Source: Rhizobium sp.
GTDB lineage: Bacteria; Pseudomonadota; Alphaproteobacteria; Rhizobiales; Rhizobiaceae
DNA length: 64,000 bases
Direction of reading: 5' to 3'
Assembly (NCBI GenBank): GCA_019739215.1
Contig: JAHHDR010000001.1
Location: 62,001 to 126,000 of the forward strand
Shown here: positions 30,048 through 39,347 of the stretch, piece after piece
Layout: every line of letters starts with the position of its first letter
How positions within the stretch are numbered: the first letter of the stretch is position 1
The notes under the pieces: generated by a model
What the model saw: only the letters and a program-made list of their open reading frames with translations
Told to the model about the DNA's origin: nothing
The model's database searches: none
Made by a program: the position numbers and the translations under genes

Positions 30048-31820
30048 ATGAGCATTACCTCCCTGCTGTCGCGTGACAGCGACGCAATCCTGGCCGCGAT
30101 GGGCAAGTCGCAGGCCATTATCGAATTCGACCTCGACGGAAAAATCCTGCGTGCCAACGAAAACTTCTGCGCGGCGATCGGCTATGAGCTCAGCGAAATC
30201 GTCGGCCAGCACCACAGGATGTTCGTCGATCCCGCCGAGGCGTCCTCACAGGACTATGCCGACTTCTGGCGCAACCTCGCGGCTGGCAAGTTCGACCGTC
30301 GCCAGTACAAGCGCATCGCCAAGGGCGGTCGCGAGATTTGGATCGAGGCGTCCTACAACCCCGTTTTCAAGGGCGGAAAGCCCTACAAGGTCGTGAAGTT
30401 CGCGACCGACATTACCGCCGCCAAGCTCCGCTCCGCCGAGGATGCGGGCAAACTCGAGGCACTCTCTCGCGCGCAGGCCGTCATCGAATTCAGCCCGTCT
30501 GGCGAAATTCTCTCCGCCAACCAGAATTTCCTGTCGACGGTCGGCTACGAACTGTCCGAGATCATCGGCAGGCATCACCAGATGTTCTGCGAGGCCGATT
30601 ACGCACGCAGCACGGAGTATCAGCAGTTCTGGTCGGATCTGCGCAACGGCCAGTTCGCCGCCTCCGAGTTCAAGCGCATCGGCAAGGGCGGCAGGATTGT
30701 CCATATCCAGGCCTCCTACAATCCGATCTTCGATCCCGATGGCCGTGTCTTCAAGGTGGTCAAGTTCGCCACCGACATCACGGACCGCGTCGGCAACGTC
30801 AGCGAGCTCGCGGGCGGGCTGCAGCAACTTTCTGCAGGCAACCTGACGCGAATGCTCCCCGACCCCTTCATCCCGGAACTCGAACAGCTGCGCTCCGACT
30901 ACAATCACGCCGTGGAAAAACTTCAGACCGCGATGCGTACCGTCGGCGAGAACGCCCATGCGATCGCCGCAGGTTCCAGCCAGGTACGCTCTGCCGCCGA
31001 CGATCTGTCCCGGCGGACCGAACAGCAGGCCGCCTCTGTGGAGCAGACTGCGGCGGCACTCGAAGAGATCACCACCACCGTGGCGAATGCCTCAAGCAAG
31101 GCCGAGGAATCGGGGCGCCTGGTTGCCGAGACGCGCAAGAGCGCCATGGCATCCGGAGAGGTCGTGCAGAAGACCATCGGGGCGATCGGCGCGATCGAGA
31201 AGTCCTCCACCGAAATCTCCAGCATCATCGGCGTGATCGACGATATCGCCTTCCAGACCAATCTGCTGGCGCTGAATGCTGGCGTCGAGGCAGCACGCGC
31301 CGGCGAGGCAGGCAAGGGCTTTGCCGTCGTTGCTCAGGAAGTCCGCGAACTCGCCCAGCGCTCCGCCAACGCAGCCAAGGAAATCAAGGCCTTGATCAAT
31401 ACGTCCGGCGAGCAGGTCAAGAGCGGCGTCATTCTCGTCGGGGAGACCGGCCAGGCGCTGCAGAAGATTGTCGACCAGGTCCAGGCGATCGACGCCAATG
31501 TCCAGGCGATCGTCCAGTCATCGCGCGAACAGGCGATCGGGCTCAAGGAGATCAACAACGCCGTGTCCCTCATGGACCAGGGCACCCAGCAGAACGCCGC
31601 GATGGTGGAAGAATCCACCGCCGCCAGCCACAGCCTTGCTCGGGAGGCGGACGCGCTCTTCAGGCTGCTGGGCACGTTCGAACTCGGCGGAGTACAGCGC
31701 CAGGAGCGCGGCCCGGTCCAATCGCGCGCGCCGGCCCAGCCAAGCGCAGCCAACCGGAGCGAGCGGCCCGTGCCGAGAAAAGTCGCAGGCGGTGGCGGCG
31801 CCAGCTGGCAGGAATTCTGA
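30048..31820 (+). CDS. Soluble methyl-accepting chemotaxis protein with two PAS domains
   Basis: A 590-residue chemoreceptor without membrane segments. Two tandem PAS domains (~15-125 and ~138-250) are clear repeats of each other: [20 protein letters not shown] versus [20 protein letters not shown], each ending [11 protein letters not shown] or [12 protein letters not shown] short HAMP-like link ([15 protein letters not shown]) leads to the signalling coiled coil, whose tip is [20 protein letters not shown]. The C-terminus ends Ala-Ser-Trp-Gln-Glu-Phe after a flexible Gly/Ala/Pro tail, resembling the Trp-x-x-Phe tether that binds methylation enzymes. An internal redox, oxygen or energy cue is likely by analogy with PAS receptors. 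Confidence 0.92.
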   Translation: MSITSLLSRDSDAILAAMGKSQAIIEFDLDGKILRANENFCAAIGYELSEIVGQHHRMFVDPAEASSQDYADFWRNLAAGKFDRRQYKRIAKGGREIWIEASYNPVFKGGKPYKVVKFATDITAAKLRSAEDAGKLEALSRAQAVIEFSPSGEILSANQNFLSTVGYELSEIIGRHHQMFCEADYARSTEYQQFWSDLRNGQFAASEFKRIGKGGRIVHIQASYNPIFDPDGRVFKVVKFATDITDRVGNVSELAGGLQQLSAGNLTRMLPDPFIPELEQLRSDYNHAVEKLQTAMRTVGENAHAIAAGSSQVRSAADDLSRRTEQQAASVEQTAAALEEITTTVANASSKAEESGRLVAETRKSAMASGEVVQKTIGAIGAIEKSSTEISSIIGVIDDIAFQTNLLALNAGVEAARAGEAGKGFAVVAQEVRELAQRSANAAKEIKALINTSGEQVKSGVILVGETGQALQKIVDQVQAIDANVQAIVQSSREQAIGLKEINNAVSLMDQGTQQNAAMVEESTAASHSLAREADALFRLLGTFELGGVQRQERGPVQSRAPAQPSAANRSERPVPRKVAGGGGASWQEF

Positions 31821-31828
31821 TCGGTCCC

Positions 31829-31855
31829 ACAGGCCCGGCATGGCGCCGGGCCTGT
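31829..31855 (+). terminator. Strong hairpin after the chemoreceptor gene
   Basis: ACAGGCCCGGC (31829-31839) and GCCGGGCCTGT (31845-31855) are perfect inverted repeats of 11 bases with a 5-base loop, 8 bases after the stop. There is no T-run afterwards, so it may block 3' exonucleases or act as a weak terminator rather than a classical one. Confidence 0.55.
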
Positions 31856-32005
31856 ACCCACTGCCTGTCGGCCCACGCGAAACGCCCCGGACCCACCGGT
31901 CTGCAACGTGCCCGAAAGCGCATCACGGCAATCCGCAAACTATTCGCTTTCTTCCGCGCGAGTTTCCAATAACATCGACATGACCGAATCCTGAACAGAT
32001 CAGAG

Positions 32006-33958
32006 ATGCCCATGCCTAGATACGGTGTCGAACTCACCCCGCAAGGCGCTGAATTCTCAGTCTATTCCCGCAATGCCAGCAATGTGGAGCTCTGCCTCTA
32101 CGCGGCAAATGCAAAGCATGAGATCGCCCGGCTGCCGATGGAGCGCGGCGACGACGACACCTGGCGGATATCACCCAAGGGTGTCGAGCCCGGCATGCGC
32201 TATGGCTATCGTGCCCATGGCATCTACGCCCCGGATCAGGGGCAATGGTTCGATCCCTCGAAACTTCTGGTCGATCCCTATGCGATCGCGCTCGACCGTC
32301 CCTTCAGCTACCATCCCGAACTCGCCGTATATGGCGCCGATACCGCCGACCTCGTACCCAAGGCGATCGTCGCCCAGCTTGAACCGGTCGCGCCGCAGCG
32401 CGGACGCTTCGCACCCGGCGGGCTGGTCTACGAGGCCAATGTCAAGGCGCTCACCATGCGCCACCCCGACATTCCCGAGGCGGAGCGCGGCACGATCAAG
32501 GCGCTGGGCCATCCGGCGATCATCGCTCATCTGAAGCGCATCGGCGTGAGCGCGCTGGAACTGATGCCTGTTGTCGCCTGGCTCGACGAACGCCATCTCG
32601 GTCCGCTGGGACTGCGCAATGCCTGGGGCTACCAGCCTGTGGCGATGATGGCGCTCGACCCGGCGCTGTGCCCGGGCGGTATCAAGGAGCTGGCGGCGGC
32701 GGTGAAGGCGCTCCACGCCGAGAACATTGCCGTCCTTCTCGACGTCGTCTTCAACCATTCCGCCGAAAGCGACCAGCTCGGCCCGACCGTATCGATGCGC
32801 GGCATCGACAATCTCACCTATTATCGCACGCCCGAGGGGCACCCCGGCCTGCTGGTCAACGACACCGGCTGCGGCAACACGCTGGCCTGCGACCATCCCG
32901 TGATGCGCGACCTGGTGCTCGACACTCTGCGATACTTCGTGACCTATGCGGGTATCGACGGCTTCCGCTTCGACCTGGCGCCGGTGATGGGTCGCGACGC
33001 CAACGGCTTCTCGCCGCAGGCCGACCTGCTGACCCGGATGATCCACGATCCCGTCCTGGCGGATCGCGCATTGATCGCGGAGCCCTGGGATATCGGCTGG
33101 GGCGGCTACCAGCTTGGCAGCTTCCCCGACCGGTTCCTAGAATGGAACGACTGGACGCGCGACAACCTGCGCCAGTTCTGGCGCGGCGATGCCCGCAAGA
33201 TCGGCGATCTCGCAACCCTTCTCGCCGGCTGTTCGAACATCTTCCAGAAGAACGGCACGCCCCATACCCGAACGCTCAACTTCATCTGCGCCCATGACGG
33301 CTTCACCCTGCGCGACCTCGTCTCCTACGAGAACAAGCACAACGAGGCGAACGGCGAGTTCAACCGCGACGGCCACGACCAGAATTATTCCTGGAACTGC
33401 GGCGTCGAGGGCGATACGACCGATATCGTCACCCAGAAACGACGGGTCGCCGACATCAAGGCTCTGCTCACCACGCTGTTCGCAACGCGCGGCACCATCA
33501 TGCTGACCTCCGGCGACGAGCTTGGCCGCACACAGCAGGGCAACAACAACGCCTATTCCCAGGACAACGAAATTACCTGGCTCGACTGGCAGCATGCAGA
33601 CGAGGAACTCATCGAACACACCGCCGCCCTCGCCGCCATCCGCCACCGCTTCACCGTCTTCTCCAGCGCGCATTTCTTCGACAATGACGGCGACGAGATC
33701 CAGTGGTACAGCGCGCGCGGCGAACCCATGGAAATCCCCGATTGGGAAGATCCATCCGGCGGGACGCTTGCCATGATGCTCAGGACGACGGACCGGCACA
33801 ATGGCCGACCTGCGCGCCTTGCCATCGCCTTCAACCGCACGGATGAAGCCCGGCGTTTCGCGCTTCCCGGAGGTGCCAAGACCTGGAAGACCCTGCTGGG
33901 CAGCGGCCTCACGGTCGACCCTCGATCCGTCGCGATATTCCGCGCCGCGGGGGAGTGA
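32006..33958 (+). CDS. glgX: Glycogen debranching enzyme
   Basis: A 650-residue GH13 isoamylase-type enzyme that cleaves the alpha-1,6 bonds left in phosphorylase-trimmed glycogen. The N-terminal binding module (GAEFSVYSRNASNVELCLY) leads into the catalytic barrel: LLDVVFNHSAES, IDGFRFDLAPVMGRD (nucleophile Asp), LIAEPWDIGWGGYQLG (acid/base Glu), FICAHDGFTLRDLVSY (transition-state Asp) and SGDELGRTQQGNNNAYSQDN. All are intact. Two ATGs, at 32006 and 32012, are possible. It completes the glg pathway but is separated from pgm by about 6 kb of other genes. Confidence 0.95.
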   Translation: MPMPRYGVELTPQGAEFSVYSRNASNVELCLYAANAKHEIARLPMERGDDDTWRISPKGVEPGMRYGYRAHGIYAPDQGQWFDPSKLLVDPYAIALDRPFSYHPELAVYGADTADLVPKAIVAQLEPVAPQRGRFAPGGLVYEANVKALTMRHPDIPEAERGTIKALGHPAIIAHLKRIGVSALELMPVVAWLDERHLGPLGLRNAWGYQPVAMMALDPALCPGGIKELAAAVKALHAENIAVLLDVVFNHSAESDQLGPTVSMRGIDNLTYYRTPEGHPGLLVNDTGCGNTLACDHPVMRDLVLDTLRYFVTYAGIDGFRFDLAPVMGRDANGFSPQADLLTRMIHDPVLADRALIAEPWDIGWGGYQLGSFPDRFLEWNDWTRDNLRQFWRGDARKIGDLATLLAGCSNIFQKNGTPHTRTLNFICAHDGFTLRDLVSYENKHNEANGEFNRDGHDQNYSWNCGVEGDTTDIVTQKRRVADIKALLTTLFATRGTIMLTSGDELGRTQQGNNNAYSQDNEITWLDWQHADEELIEHTAALAAIRHRFTVFSSAHFFDNDGDEIQWYSARGEPMEIPDWEDPSGGTLAMMLRTTDRHNGRPARLAIAFNRTDEARRFALPGGAKTWKTLLGSGLTVDPRSVAIFRAAGE

Positions 33959-34007
33959 CCCCCCGACGAAAAATCGCCCCACCTCTCCAGGCGAAGGAAG
34001 GTGCAGG

Positions 34008-35054
34008 ATGACACCTGACAGGATCCGGCAGTCGTTCCATCGGCAGGCAGCCGCTTGCGGATCGCTCGGCTCCCCGTTCACGGCGCGCGTGTGCCGGCTC
34101 CATGCGGAGCGGCTACAACCCGGAACCCCGGTCGCCGACCGGATCCTGCAATGGTCCGGCGACCCCTCCCCCTCCGCCGATTCAGTGCCCCTGCGCATCG
34201 CGGGATCCCTGCACGCATTGGTGCTCGAAGGCCGCAGCCCCCCGCTGGCGGCCGCCTACCCGCCGAACATGATCGAGGACGACAGCCTCTGGTCTGCCAT
34301 CGCCGCTGCCGAGCAGGAACATGCCGGCTTCATCCTCAATCGGCTGAATTCCGCGCCGCAGACCAACGAGGTCCGACGCTCCGGCGCCCTGCTCCCCGGC
34401 TTCATGCTGCTCGGAAAGCTCCACGGCAAGCCGCTCGTGCTCTCCGAAGTCGGCGCATCGGCCGGCCTCAACCTGCAATGGGACCGCTACCGCTACGACC
34501 TCGGCGGCCAGAGCTTCGGTACGGCTGAATCGCCAGTCCTGATCGCCCCCGAATGGCGCGGAAGCCCCGCTCCGTCAGGTGCCGTTACCGTCGCGGCCCG
34601 CGCAGGCTGCGATCTCTTTCCCGTCAACGCCGCCGACCCGGCGCATCGGCTCCGCATGCTTTCCTACATATGGGCCGACCAGTCAGACCGCCTTGCGCGT
34701 ACGAAGCATGCGCTCGACATCGCCGCCCTCGAAAACCTCGAGGTAGAAAAGGCCGACGCCGTCGACTGGCTCCACGGACGCCTCGAAACAATCTATCCCG
34801 GCCGCACCCATGTCATCTACCACACCATAGCCTGGCAATATCTCCCCGCGCCGCTCCAGCAGGCGGGCGAGGCCCTGATTGCAGCCGCCGGCGCCCGCGC
34901 CACAGCCAAAGCCCCACTCGCCCGCCTCTCGCTCGAAGCCGACGACAACCCCGACGGCGCCGCACTGACCCTCCAGACCTGGCCTTCGGGAGAGAAAAAG
35001 CTAATCGGCCGCGGAGACTTCCACGGCCGATGGGTCGATTGGCGGGGCTGGTGA
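34008..35054 (+). CDS. DUF2332 family protein
   Basis: A 348-residue protein of the DUF2332 family, whose function is not known to me. Recognisable stretches are IRQSFHRQAAACGSLGSPFTA, LSEVGASAGLNLQWDRY, and VIYHTIAWQYLPA. The segment SEVGASAGLNL looks like a nucleotide- or SAM-binding turn (Glu-x-Gly-x-Ser-x-Gly), so a methyltransferase-like fold is possible; this is inference only. The ATG at 34008 follows GGAAGGTGCAGG. The gene starts 49 bases after glgX and may be co-transcribed with it. Confidence 0.75.
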   Translation: MTPDRIRQSFHRQAAACGSLGSPFTARVCRLHAERLQPGTPVADRILQWSGDPSPSADSVPLRIAGSLHALVLEGRSPPLAAAYPPNMIEDDSLWSAIAAAEQEHAGFILNRLNSAPQTNEVRRSGALLPGFMLLGKLHGKPLVLSEVGASAGLNLQWDRYRYDLGGQSFGTAESPVLIAPEWRGSPAPSGAVTVAARAGCDLFPVNAADPAHRLRMLSYIWADQSDRLARTKHALDIAALENLEVEKADAVDWLHGRLETIYPGRTHVIYHTIAWQYLPAPLQQAGEALIAAAGARATAKAPLARLSLEADDNPDGAALTLQTWPSGEKKLIGRGDFHGRWVDWRGW

Positions 35055-35128
35055 ATGCCATCTGAGATACATCGAGTGATCTCGGAGCTTTCAATAGCCG
35101 ATGTCGTCTCCGAACCGTCCCGAGACTG

Positions 35129-35410
35129 TCAGGTTGCGCGGGGGAAGTGGACGCCGGGGATCGGCAATTCGTTGTCGGTATCCCAGGAATCCATCCACTG
35201 ATGGACGGCTTCTTGTGACACGAATATCCCTTTGTCTGCTTCCCTGAACGCAGCCTCAATGGCGCGCTCCTTGGCATCCCGCGCATCGAGAAAGGTTTCG
35301 ATCACCCTTGTCGCGACATCGGATGCCGAACGATCCTCGCGCTCGGCGACCGCGTCGAGCCGCTCTTTCAACGCCGGCGACAGGCGCAAGGAAAATGGAC
35401 TGCTCGCCAT
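35129..35410 (-). CDS. Ribbon-helix-helix antitoxin-like protein, no toxin partner
   Basis: A 93-residue protein with a CopG/ParD-type ribbon-helix-helix head: SPFSLRLSPALKERLDAVAE and a following helix SASDVATRVIETFLDA. The C-terminal half (from about residue 50) is charged and ends VHQWMDSWDTDNELPIPGV, a length and layout seen in RelE/ParE antitoxins. The expected toxin gene is missing: only 74 bases separate the stop from the convergent DUF2332 gene, and nothing upstream fits. A palindrome ten bases before the start looks like its own operator. It may be a relic or an independent regulator. Confidence 0.75.
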   Translation of the reverse strand: MASSPFSLRLSPALKERLDAVAEREDRSASDVATRVIETFLDARDAKERAIEAAFREADKGIFVSQEAVHQWMDSWDTDNELPIPGVHFPRAT

Positions 35411-35419
35411 AATGAAAAG

Positions 35420-35456
35420 ACCCCGTGCTACATCTCAAGACACTGTAGCATGGGGT
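35420..35456. promoter_or_regulatory. Palindrome upstream of the antitoxin gene, probable operator
   Basis: ACCCCGTGCTACA (35420-35432) and TGTAGCATGGGGT (35444-35456) match at 12 of 13 positions with an 11-base loop. It begins 10 bases from the antitoxin start codon (35410), where a ribbon-helix-helix protein would bind to repress itself. It also lies just past the sox operon and could act in its termination, although no T-tract is seen in that direction. Confidence 0.6.
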
Positions 35457-35480
35457 CCGATTTCCGCAGAATAGCGTCGC

Positions 35481-36032
35481 TCAAAACGCCGCGTCGTGCG
35501 CACCTTCCGCCAGCATGCCGAAGCAATAGTCGGCGAAGGAACGCCAGCATTCGACACGCCAGGTGTCCTCGCTCTCGCGATAGAGCACGACCTCCATCTT
35601 GCCGAACACAGTGCGGGTGCAGGCACCGACCGGAAAGGAGGCTTCCGTTAGCTCATGTGGGCAGGCCGAATTGACTGTCACGCGCGCACCGGGACCCTCC
35701 ACGAGGATGCCGATATTGCGGTGGGAGACGTCGACTGCCGAGTGGAACACGCCGGACGTTGCCGCGAGCGCCACGAAGTCGGTCCCCTCGGGGCCTATCA
35801 GGAACCATTCGTCCGGACCGAGCCACATCGCTATGATGCCCGCGCCGGTGGCCGAGGTTTTCGGCCTGGTCGGCAGCGCGACACCCAGGGCAGAAGACAG
35901 TGCCGCCAGGGCATCAGGATGCGCCCGGAGCGAGGCACGGGCCGCGTTCGGCGCCGGCGTCAACCGGGCCGCGGAGGAACCGCCGTGGAAACCGTCGAGC
36001 GCGGATCGGCGCATGCTGCTAAGCTCAGCCAT
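35481..36032 (-). CDS. soxG: Sarcosine oxidase gamma subunit
   Basis: A 183-residue gamma subunit of heterotetrameric sarcosine oxidase, which oxidatively demethylates sarcosine to glycine with transfer of the one-carbon unit to folate. Family features are IAMWLGPDEWFLIGPEG, SAVDVSHRNIGILVEGPGA and CPHELTEASFPVGACTRTVFGKMEVVLYR. The ATG at 36032 follows AAGGAGG and overlaps the alpha-subunit stop by 8 bases. A more upstream start would lie within soxA and is unnecessary. Last gene of the soxBDAG operon. Confidence 0.9.
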   Translation of the reverse strand: MAELSSMRRSALDGFHGGSSAARLTPAPNAARASLRAHPDALAALSSALGVALPTRPKTSATGAGIIAMWLGPDEWFLIGPEGTDFVALAATSGVFHSAVDVSHRNIGILVEGPGARVTVNSACPHELTEASFPVGACTRTVFGKMEVVLYRESEDTWRVECWRSFADYCFGMLAEGAHDAAF

Positions 36033-39021
36033 TGATGCGGCCTCCTTCCTTGTCATAGAACACGGCATCGCAGACCTCGACCGGGATCACGCGATCGGCC
36101 ATCGGCACATAGAGCGTCTGGCCCATCTTGGCCTTGCCGCCGGCGACCAGCGCCATGGCGATCGAGCGGCCACAATTTTCCGACCAGTAGGACGAGGTGA
36201 CGTGGCCGAGCATCTTCATCGGTATCGGCTGGTTCGGGTCGGCGACGACCTGCGCGCCTTCCTCGAGCACTTCCTTCGGATCCTTGGTCTTGAGGCCGAC
36301 GAGCTGCTTGCGGCCATCGGCGACGAGGTCCGGGCGTTTCAGCCCGCGGATGCCGACGAAGTCCGCCTTCTTCTTGCCAACCGCCCAGCCCAGGCCTGCA
36401 TCGTCGGGCGTCACCGTGCCGTCGGTGTCCTGGCCGACGATGATGTAGCCCTTTTCGGCGCGCAACACATGCATCGCCTCGGTGCCATAGGCGCAGGCGC
36501 CCATCGGCTCGGCCCGGGCCCATATCGCTTCCCAAACGGCCTGACCGTAGTCGGCCGGCACGTTGACTTCGAAGCCGAGTTCGCCGGCGAAAGTCATGCG
36601 GAAGAGACGGGTGGGAACGCCGGCAATCTTGCCTTCCACGACGCTCATATGCGGGAAGGCCTCATTCGACATGTCGATGCCTTCGACGAGCGGCTCGAGG
36701 ATCTCGCGCGCCTTGGGACCCTGCACCGCAATGACCGCCCATTGCTCGGTCGTGGAGGTGAGGAACACCTTGAGATGCGGGAACTCGGTCTGCAGATAGT
36801 CTTCCATATGCTGCATGACGCGCGGCGCGCCGCCCGTGGTCGTGGTCACATGGAAGCGATCATCCGCCAGCCGGCCGACGACGCCGTCGTCATAGACGAA
36901 GCCGTCTTCGCGCAGCATGATGCCATAGCGGCAGCGGCCCGGCTTCAGCGTGTCCCAACTGTTGGTGTAGAGCAGGTTCATGAAGGTCGCCGCATCGGGA
37001 CCCACGACCTCGATCTTGCCGAGCGTCGATGCGTCGAAAATGCCGGCGACAGTGCGGACCGTCTTGCATTCGCGATTGACCGCCTGGTGCATGTCCTCGC
37101 CCGCCTTAGGATAGAACCATGCACGCTTCCAGATGCCGACATCCTCGAAGACCGCGCCATGGGCTTCTTCCCAGGCATGCATCGGCGTCTTTCGTGCAGG
37201 ATCGAAAAGGGGCCCGCGGGCATGGTTGACGATCGCGCCGAAAGTCACCGGCGTATAGGGTGCGCGGAATGTGGTGAGACCCACTTCCGGGATCGGCTTG
37301 CCGAGCGCCTCTGCGGCGATGGCCAGACCATGGATGTTCGACAGCTTGCCCTGGTCGGTGGCCATGCCGTTGGTGGTGAAGCGCTTGATATGCTCGATCG
37401 AATGCATGCCTTCGCGCACCGCGAGCCGGATGTCCTTGGCGCAGACATCGTGCTGGAAGTCGACGAAAGCCTTGGCCGACGAGTTCTCGGGGCCTGCCCC
37501 ATCCGCGGCACCGGCCATGCCGCCGGTCCAGTCAAAGGCCTGCGTGGCGGCGATCGACACGTTTGAAGAACCGGTCGCACCGGCCGCCTGCGCCATCAAC
37601 TGGCCAGCACCGAGCGCTTCCTCGATCGAGGCGGCAATCGAACCGGTGCCATTGCAGGCACCGACCGAGAGGCAGTCCTGGGCATAGGTGCCCGGCAGGA
37701 AGCGCTGGTTCTCGGCATCGAAGGCGAGCTTGCCGCGCGACTGCGAGAACAGGTGCACCGAAGGTGTCCAGCCGGCGGACATGATCAGCGCATCGATCGC
37801 GATCTTCTCGCCGCTCCGCGTGCCGCGGCGGGCCACCGTCATCGACGACACCCGCAGCTTGCCGGATGTCTTGAGCACCGACGAGCCGACCTGGACATTG
37901 ATGCCGAGTTCGCGCGCCTTCGCCAGCACCGCGTCGCCCGGCTTGTCGCGGGCATCGACGATCACGGGGATCTGGATGCCCGCGGCCCTGAGGTCGAACG
38001 CCGCTTCATAAGCCGAGTCATGCGAGGTGTAGACGCCCACCTTGGCACCAACGGCCACGCCGTAATGATTGAGATACGTGCGCGCTGCCGAAGCCAGCAT
38101 GATCCCCGGCCGGTCGTTGCCGTCGAACACCATGTGCCGCTCGATCGCGCCGGTAGCGAGGATCACCCGCTTGGCGCGGACCTGCCACAGACGCTCGCGC
38201 GGCAGTGACTTGTCCGGGCTCGCCACGTGGTCCGTGACCCGCTCGACCAGACCGATGAAGTTCTGCGCGTAATAGCCGAACACCGTGGTGCGGGTCAGGA
38301 CTGTCACATTCGGCATGGCGGCAAGCTTTGCCGTCATCGCCTGCGCCCAGGCAAATCCGTCCTGTCCGTCGATCGCAATGCCGCTGTCGAAATGCAGCGA
38401 GCCGCCGAGTGCCGGCCTCTCGTCCGCCAGGATCACGGAAGCACCCGTTTCCGCCGCCGCAAGGGCCGCCGCGATTCCGGCGGCACCGCCACCGGCGACA
38501 AGCACGTCGCAATGGGCGAAACGGTTGGCGTAATGATCGGGATCGGCTTCCTTCGGGGCGACGCCAAGACCGGCAGCGCTGCGGATGAACGGCTCGTAGA
38601 TCGCCTTCCACGCGGCCTTCGGCCACATGAAGGTCTTGTAGTAGAAGCCCGCCGCGAAGAAGGGCGAGAACAGGTTGTTGACAGCGCCGATGTCGAAGGC
38701 AAGCGACGGCCAGCGGTTCTGCGACTGCACGATGATGCCGTCATAGACTTCCTGCATCGGCCCACGCACGTTCGGCGTGGCGCGGCCAGCATCGCGGGAG
38801 ACGTCGAACAGGGCATTCGGCTCTTCCGGACCTGCTGTCAGGATACCGCGGGCGCGGTGGTACTTGAAGGAACGTCCGGCAAGATGGATTCCGTTGGCCA
38901 GCAGGGCCGAGGCGACGCTGTCGCCTTCGAGCGCGTTAAGCTGGCGACCGTCGAAATTCAGGCGCGCGGTCTTGGCGGGCGTCAGGCGACCCTTGCCCGA
39001 TATACGGTTTGCTCCGCTCAT
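36025..39021 (-). CDS. soxA: Sarcosine oxidase alpha subunit
   Basis: A 998-residue large subunit. The N-terminal ~100 residues form the domain with TARLNFDGRQLNALEGDSV and FKYHRARGILTAGPEEPNAL. The dinucleotide-binding domain has DVLVAGGGAAGIAAALAAAE. A second conserved part reads GACNGTGSIAASIEEALGAG. The C-terminal third is the aminomethyltransferase (GcvT-like) folate domain, with GTEAMHVLRAEKGYIIVGQDTDG. The length matches the family. The ATG overlaps the delta-subunit stop as ATGA. It provides the NAD-binding and folate sites, with the channel that passes the one-carbon unit between subunits. Confidence 0.95.
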   Translation of the reverse strand: MSGANRISGKGRLTPAKTARLNFDGRQLNALEGDSVASALLANGIHLAGRSFKYHRARGILTAGPEEPNALFDVSRDAGRATPNVRGPMQEVYDGIIVQSQNRWPSLAFDIGAVNNLFSPFFAAGFYYKTFMWPKAAWKAIYEPFIRSAAGLGVAPKEADPDHYANRFAHCDVLVAGGGAAGIAAALAAAETGASVILADERPALGGSLHFDSGIAIDGQDGFAWAQAMTAKLAAMPNVTVLTRTTVFGYYAQNFIGLVERVTDHVASPDKSLPRERLWQVRAKRVILATGAIERHMVFDGNDRPGIMLASAARTYLNHYGVAVGAKVGVYTSHDSAYEAAFDLRAAGIQIPVIVDARDKPGDAVLAKARELGINVQVGSSVLKTSGKLRVSSMTVARRGTRSGEKIAIDALIMSAGWTPSVHLFSQSRGKLAFDAENQRFLPGTYAQDCLSVGACNGTGSIAASIEEALGAGQLMAQAAGATGSSNVSIAATQAFDWTGGMAGAADGAGPENSSAKAFVDFQHDVCAKDIRLAVREGMHSIEHIKRFTTNGMATDQGKLSNIHGLAIAAEALGKPIPEVGLTTFRAPYTPVTFGAIVNHARGPLFDPARKTPMHAWEEAHGAVFEDVGIWKRAWFYPKAGEDMHQAVNRECKTVRTVAGIFDASTLGKIEVVGPDAATFMNLLYTNSWDTLKPGRCRYGIMLREDGFVYDDGVVGRLADDRFHVTTTTGGAPRVMQHMEDYLQTEFPHLKVFLTSTTEQWAVIAVQGPKAREILEPLVEGIDMSNEAFPHMSVVEGKIAGVPTRLFRMTFAGELGFEVNVPADYGQAVWEAIWARAEPMGACAYGTEAMHVLRAEKGYIIVGQDTDGTVTPDDAGLGWAVGKKKADFVGIRGLKRPDLVADGRKQLVGLKTKDPKEVLEEGAQVVADPNQPIPMKMLGHVTSSYWSENCGRSIAMALVAGGKAKMGQTLYVPMADRVIPVEVCDAVFYDKEGGRING

Positions 39022-39332
39022 TTCGCGCCTCCTGCCATGCGGGCTTCGATCGTGGCCTGGTCGGGCTTCGGCTCATCCTGGCGGTAGGTCATCACGAACT
39101 TGTCGGTGACTGTGTGGCGAACCGCGCGGAAGAACTTGCCGCAGCCGGCGACGTGCCGCCAGCGCTCGAAGACGAGGCCCTTCGGATTGTCGCGCAGGAA
39201 GAAATAGTCCTCGAACGCTTCATCCGAGATCTCGGCGATGTTCTCCGGGCGCAGGATATGGGCCTCGTCGCCGTTGCGGAACTCGAGTTCCGCGCGGTCT
39301 TCCTGGCAATAGGGGCAATGAATGAGGAGCAT
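39018..39332 (-). CDS. soxD: Sarcosine oxidase delta subunit
   Basis: A 104-residue small zinc-binding subunit. It opens MLLIHCPYCQEDRAELEF with a Cys-x2-Cys pair, and a third cysteine and nearby histidine come later in WRHVAGCGKFF, as in the family. It stabilises the complex. The gene lies between the beta gene (15-base gap) and the alpha gene (4-base overlap). Confidence 0.93.
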   Translation of the reverse strand: MLLIHCPYCQEDRAELEFRNGDEAHILRPENIAEISDEAFEDYFFLRDNPKGLVFERWRHVAGCGKFFRAVRHTVTDKFVMTYRQDEPKPDQATIEARMAGGAK

Positions 39333-39347
39333 GATGATCCCTACCGG

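Noticed and set aside
35599..37566. 655-codon plus-strand open frame opposite soxG and soxA
   Set aside because: Both minus-strand genes are certain by motif and operon structure.
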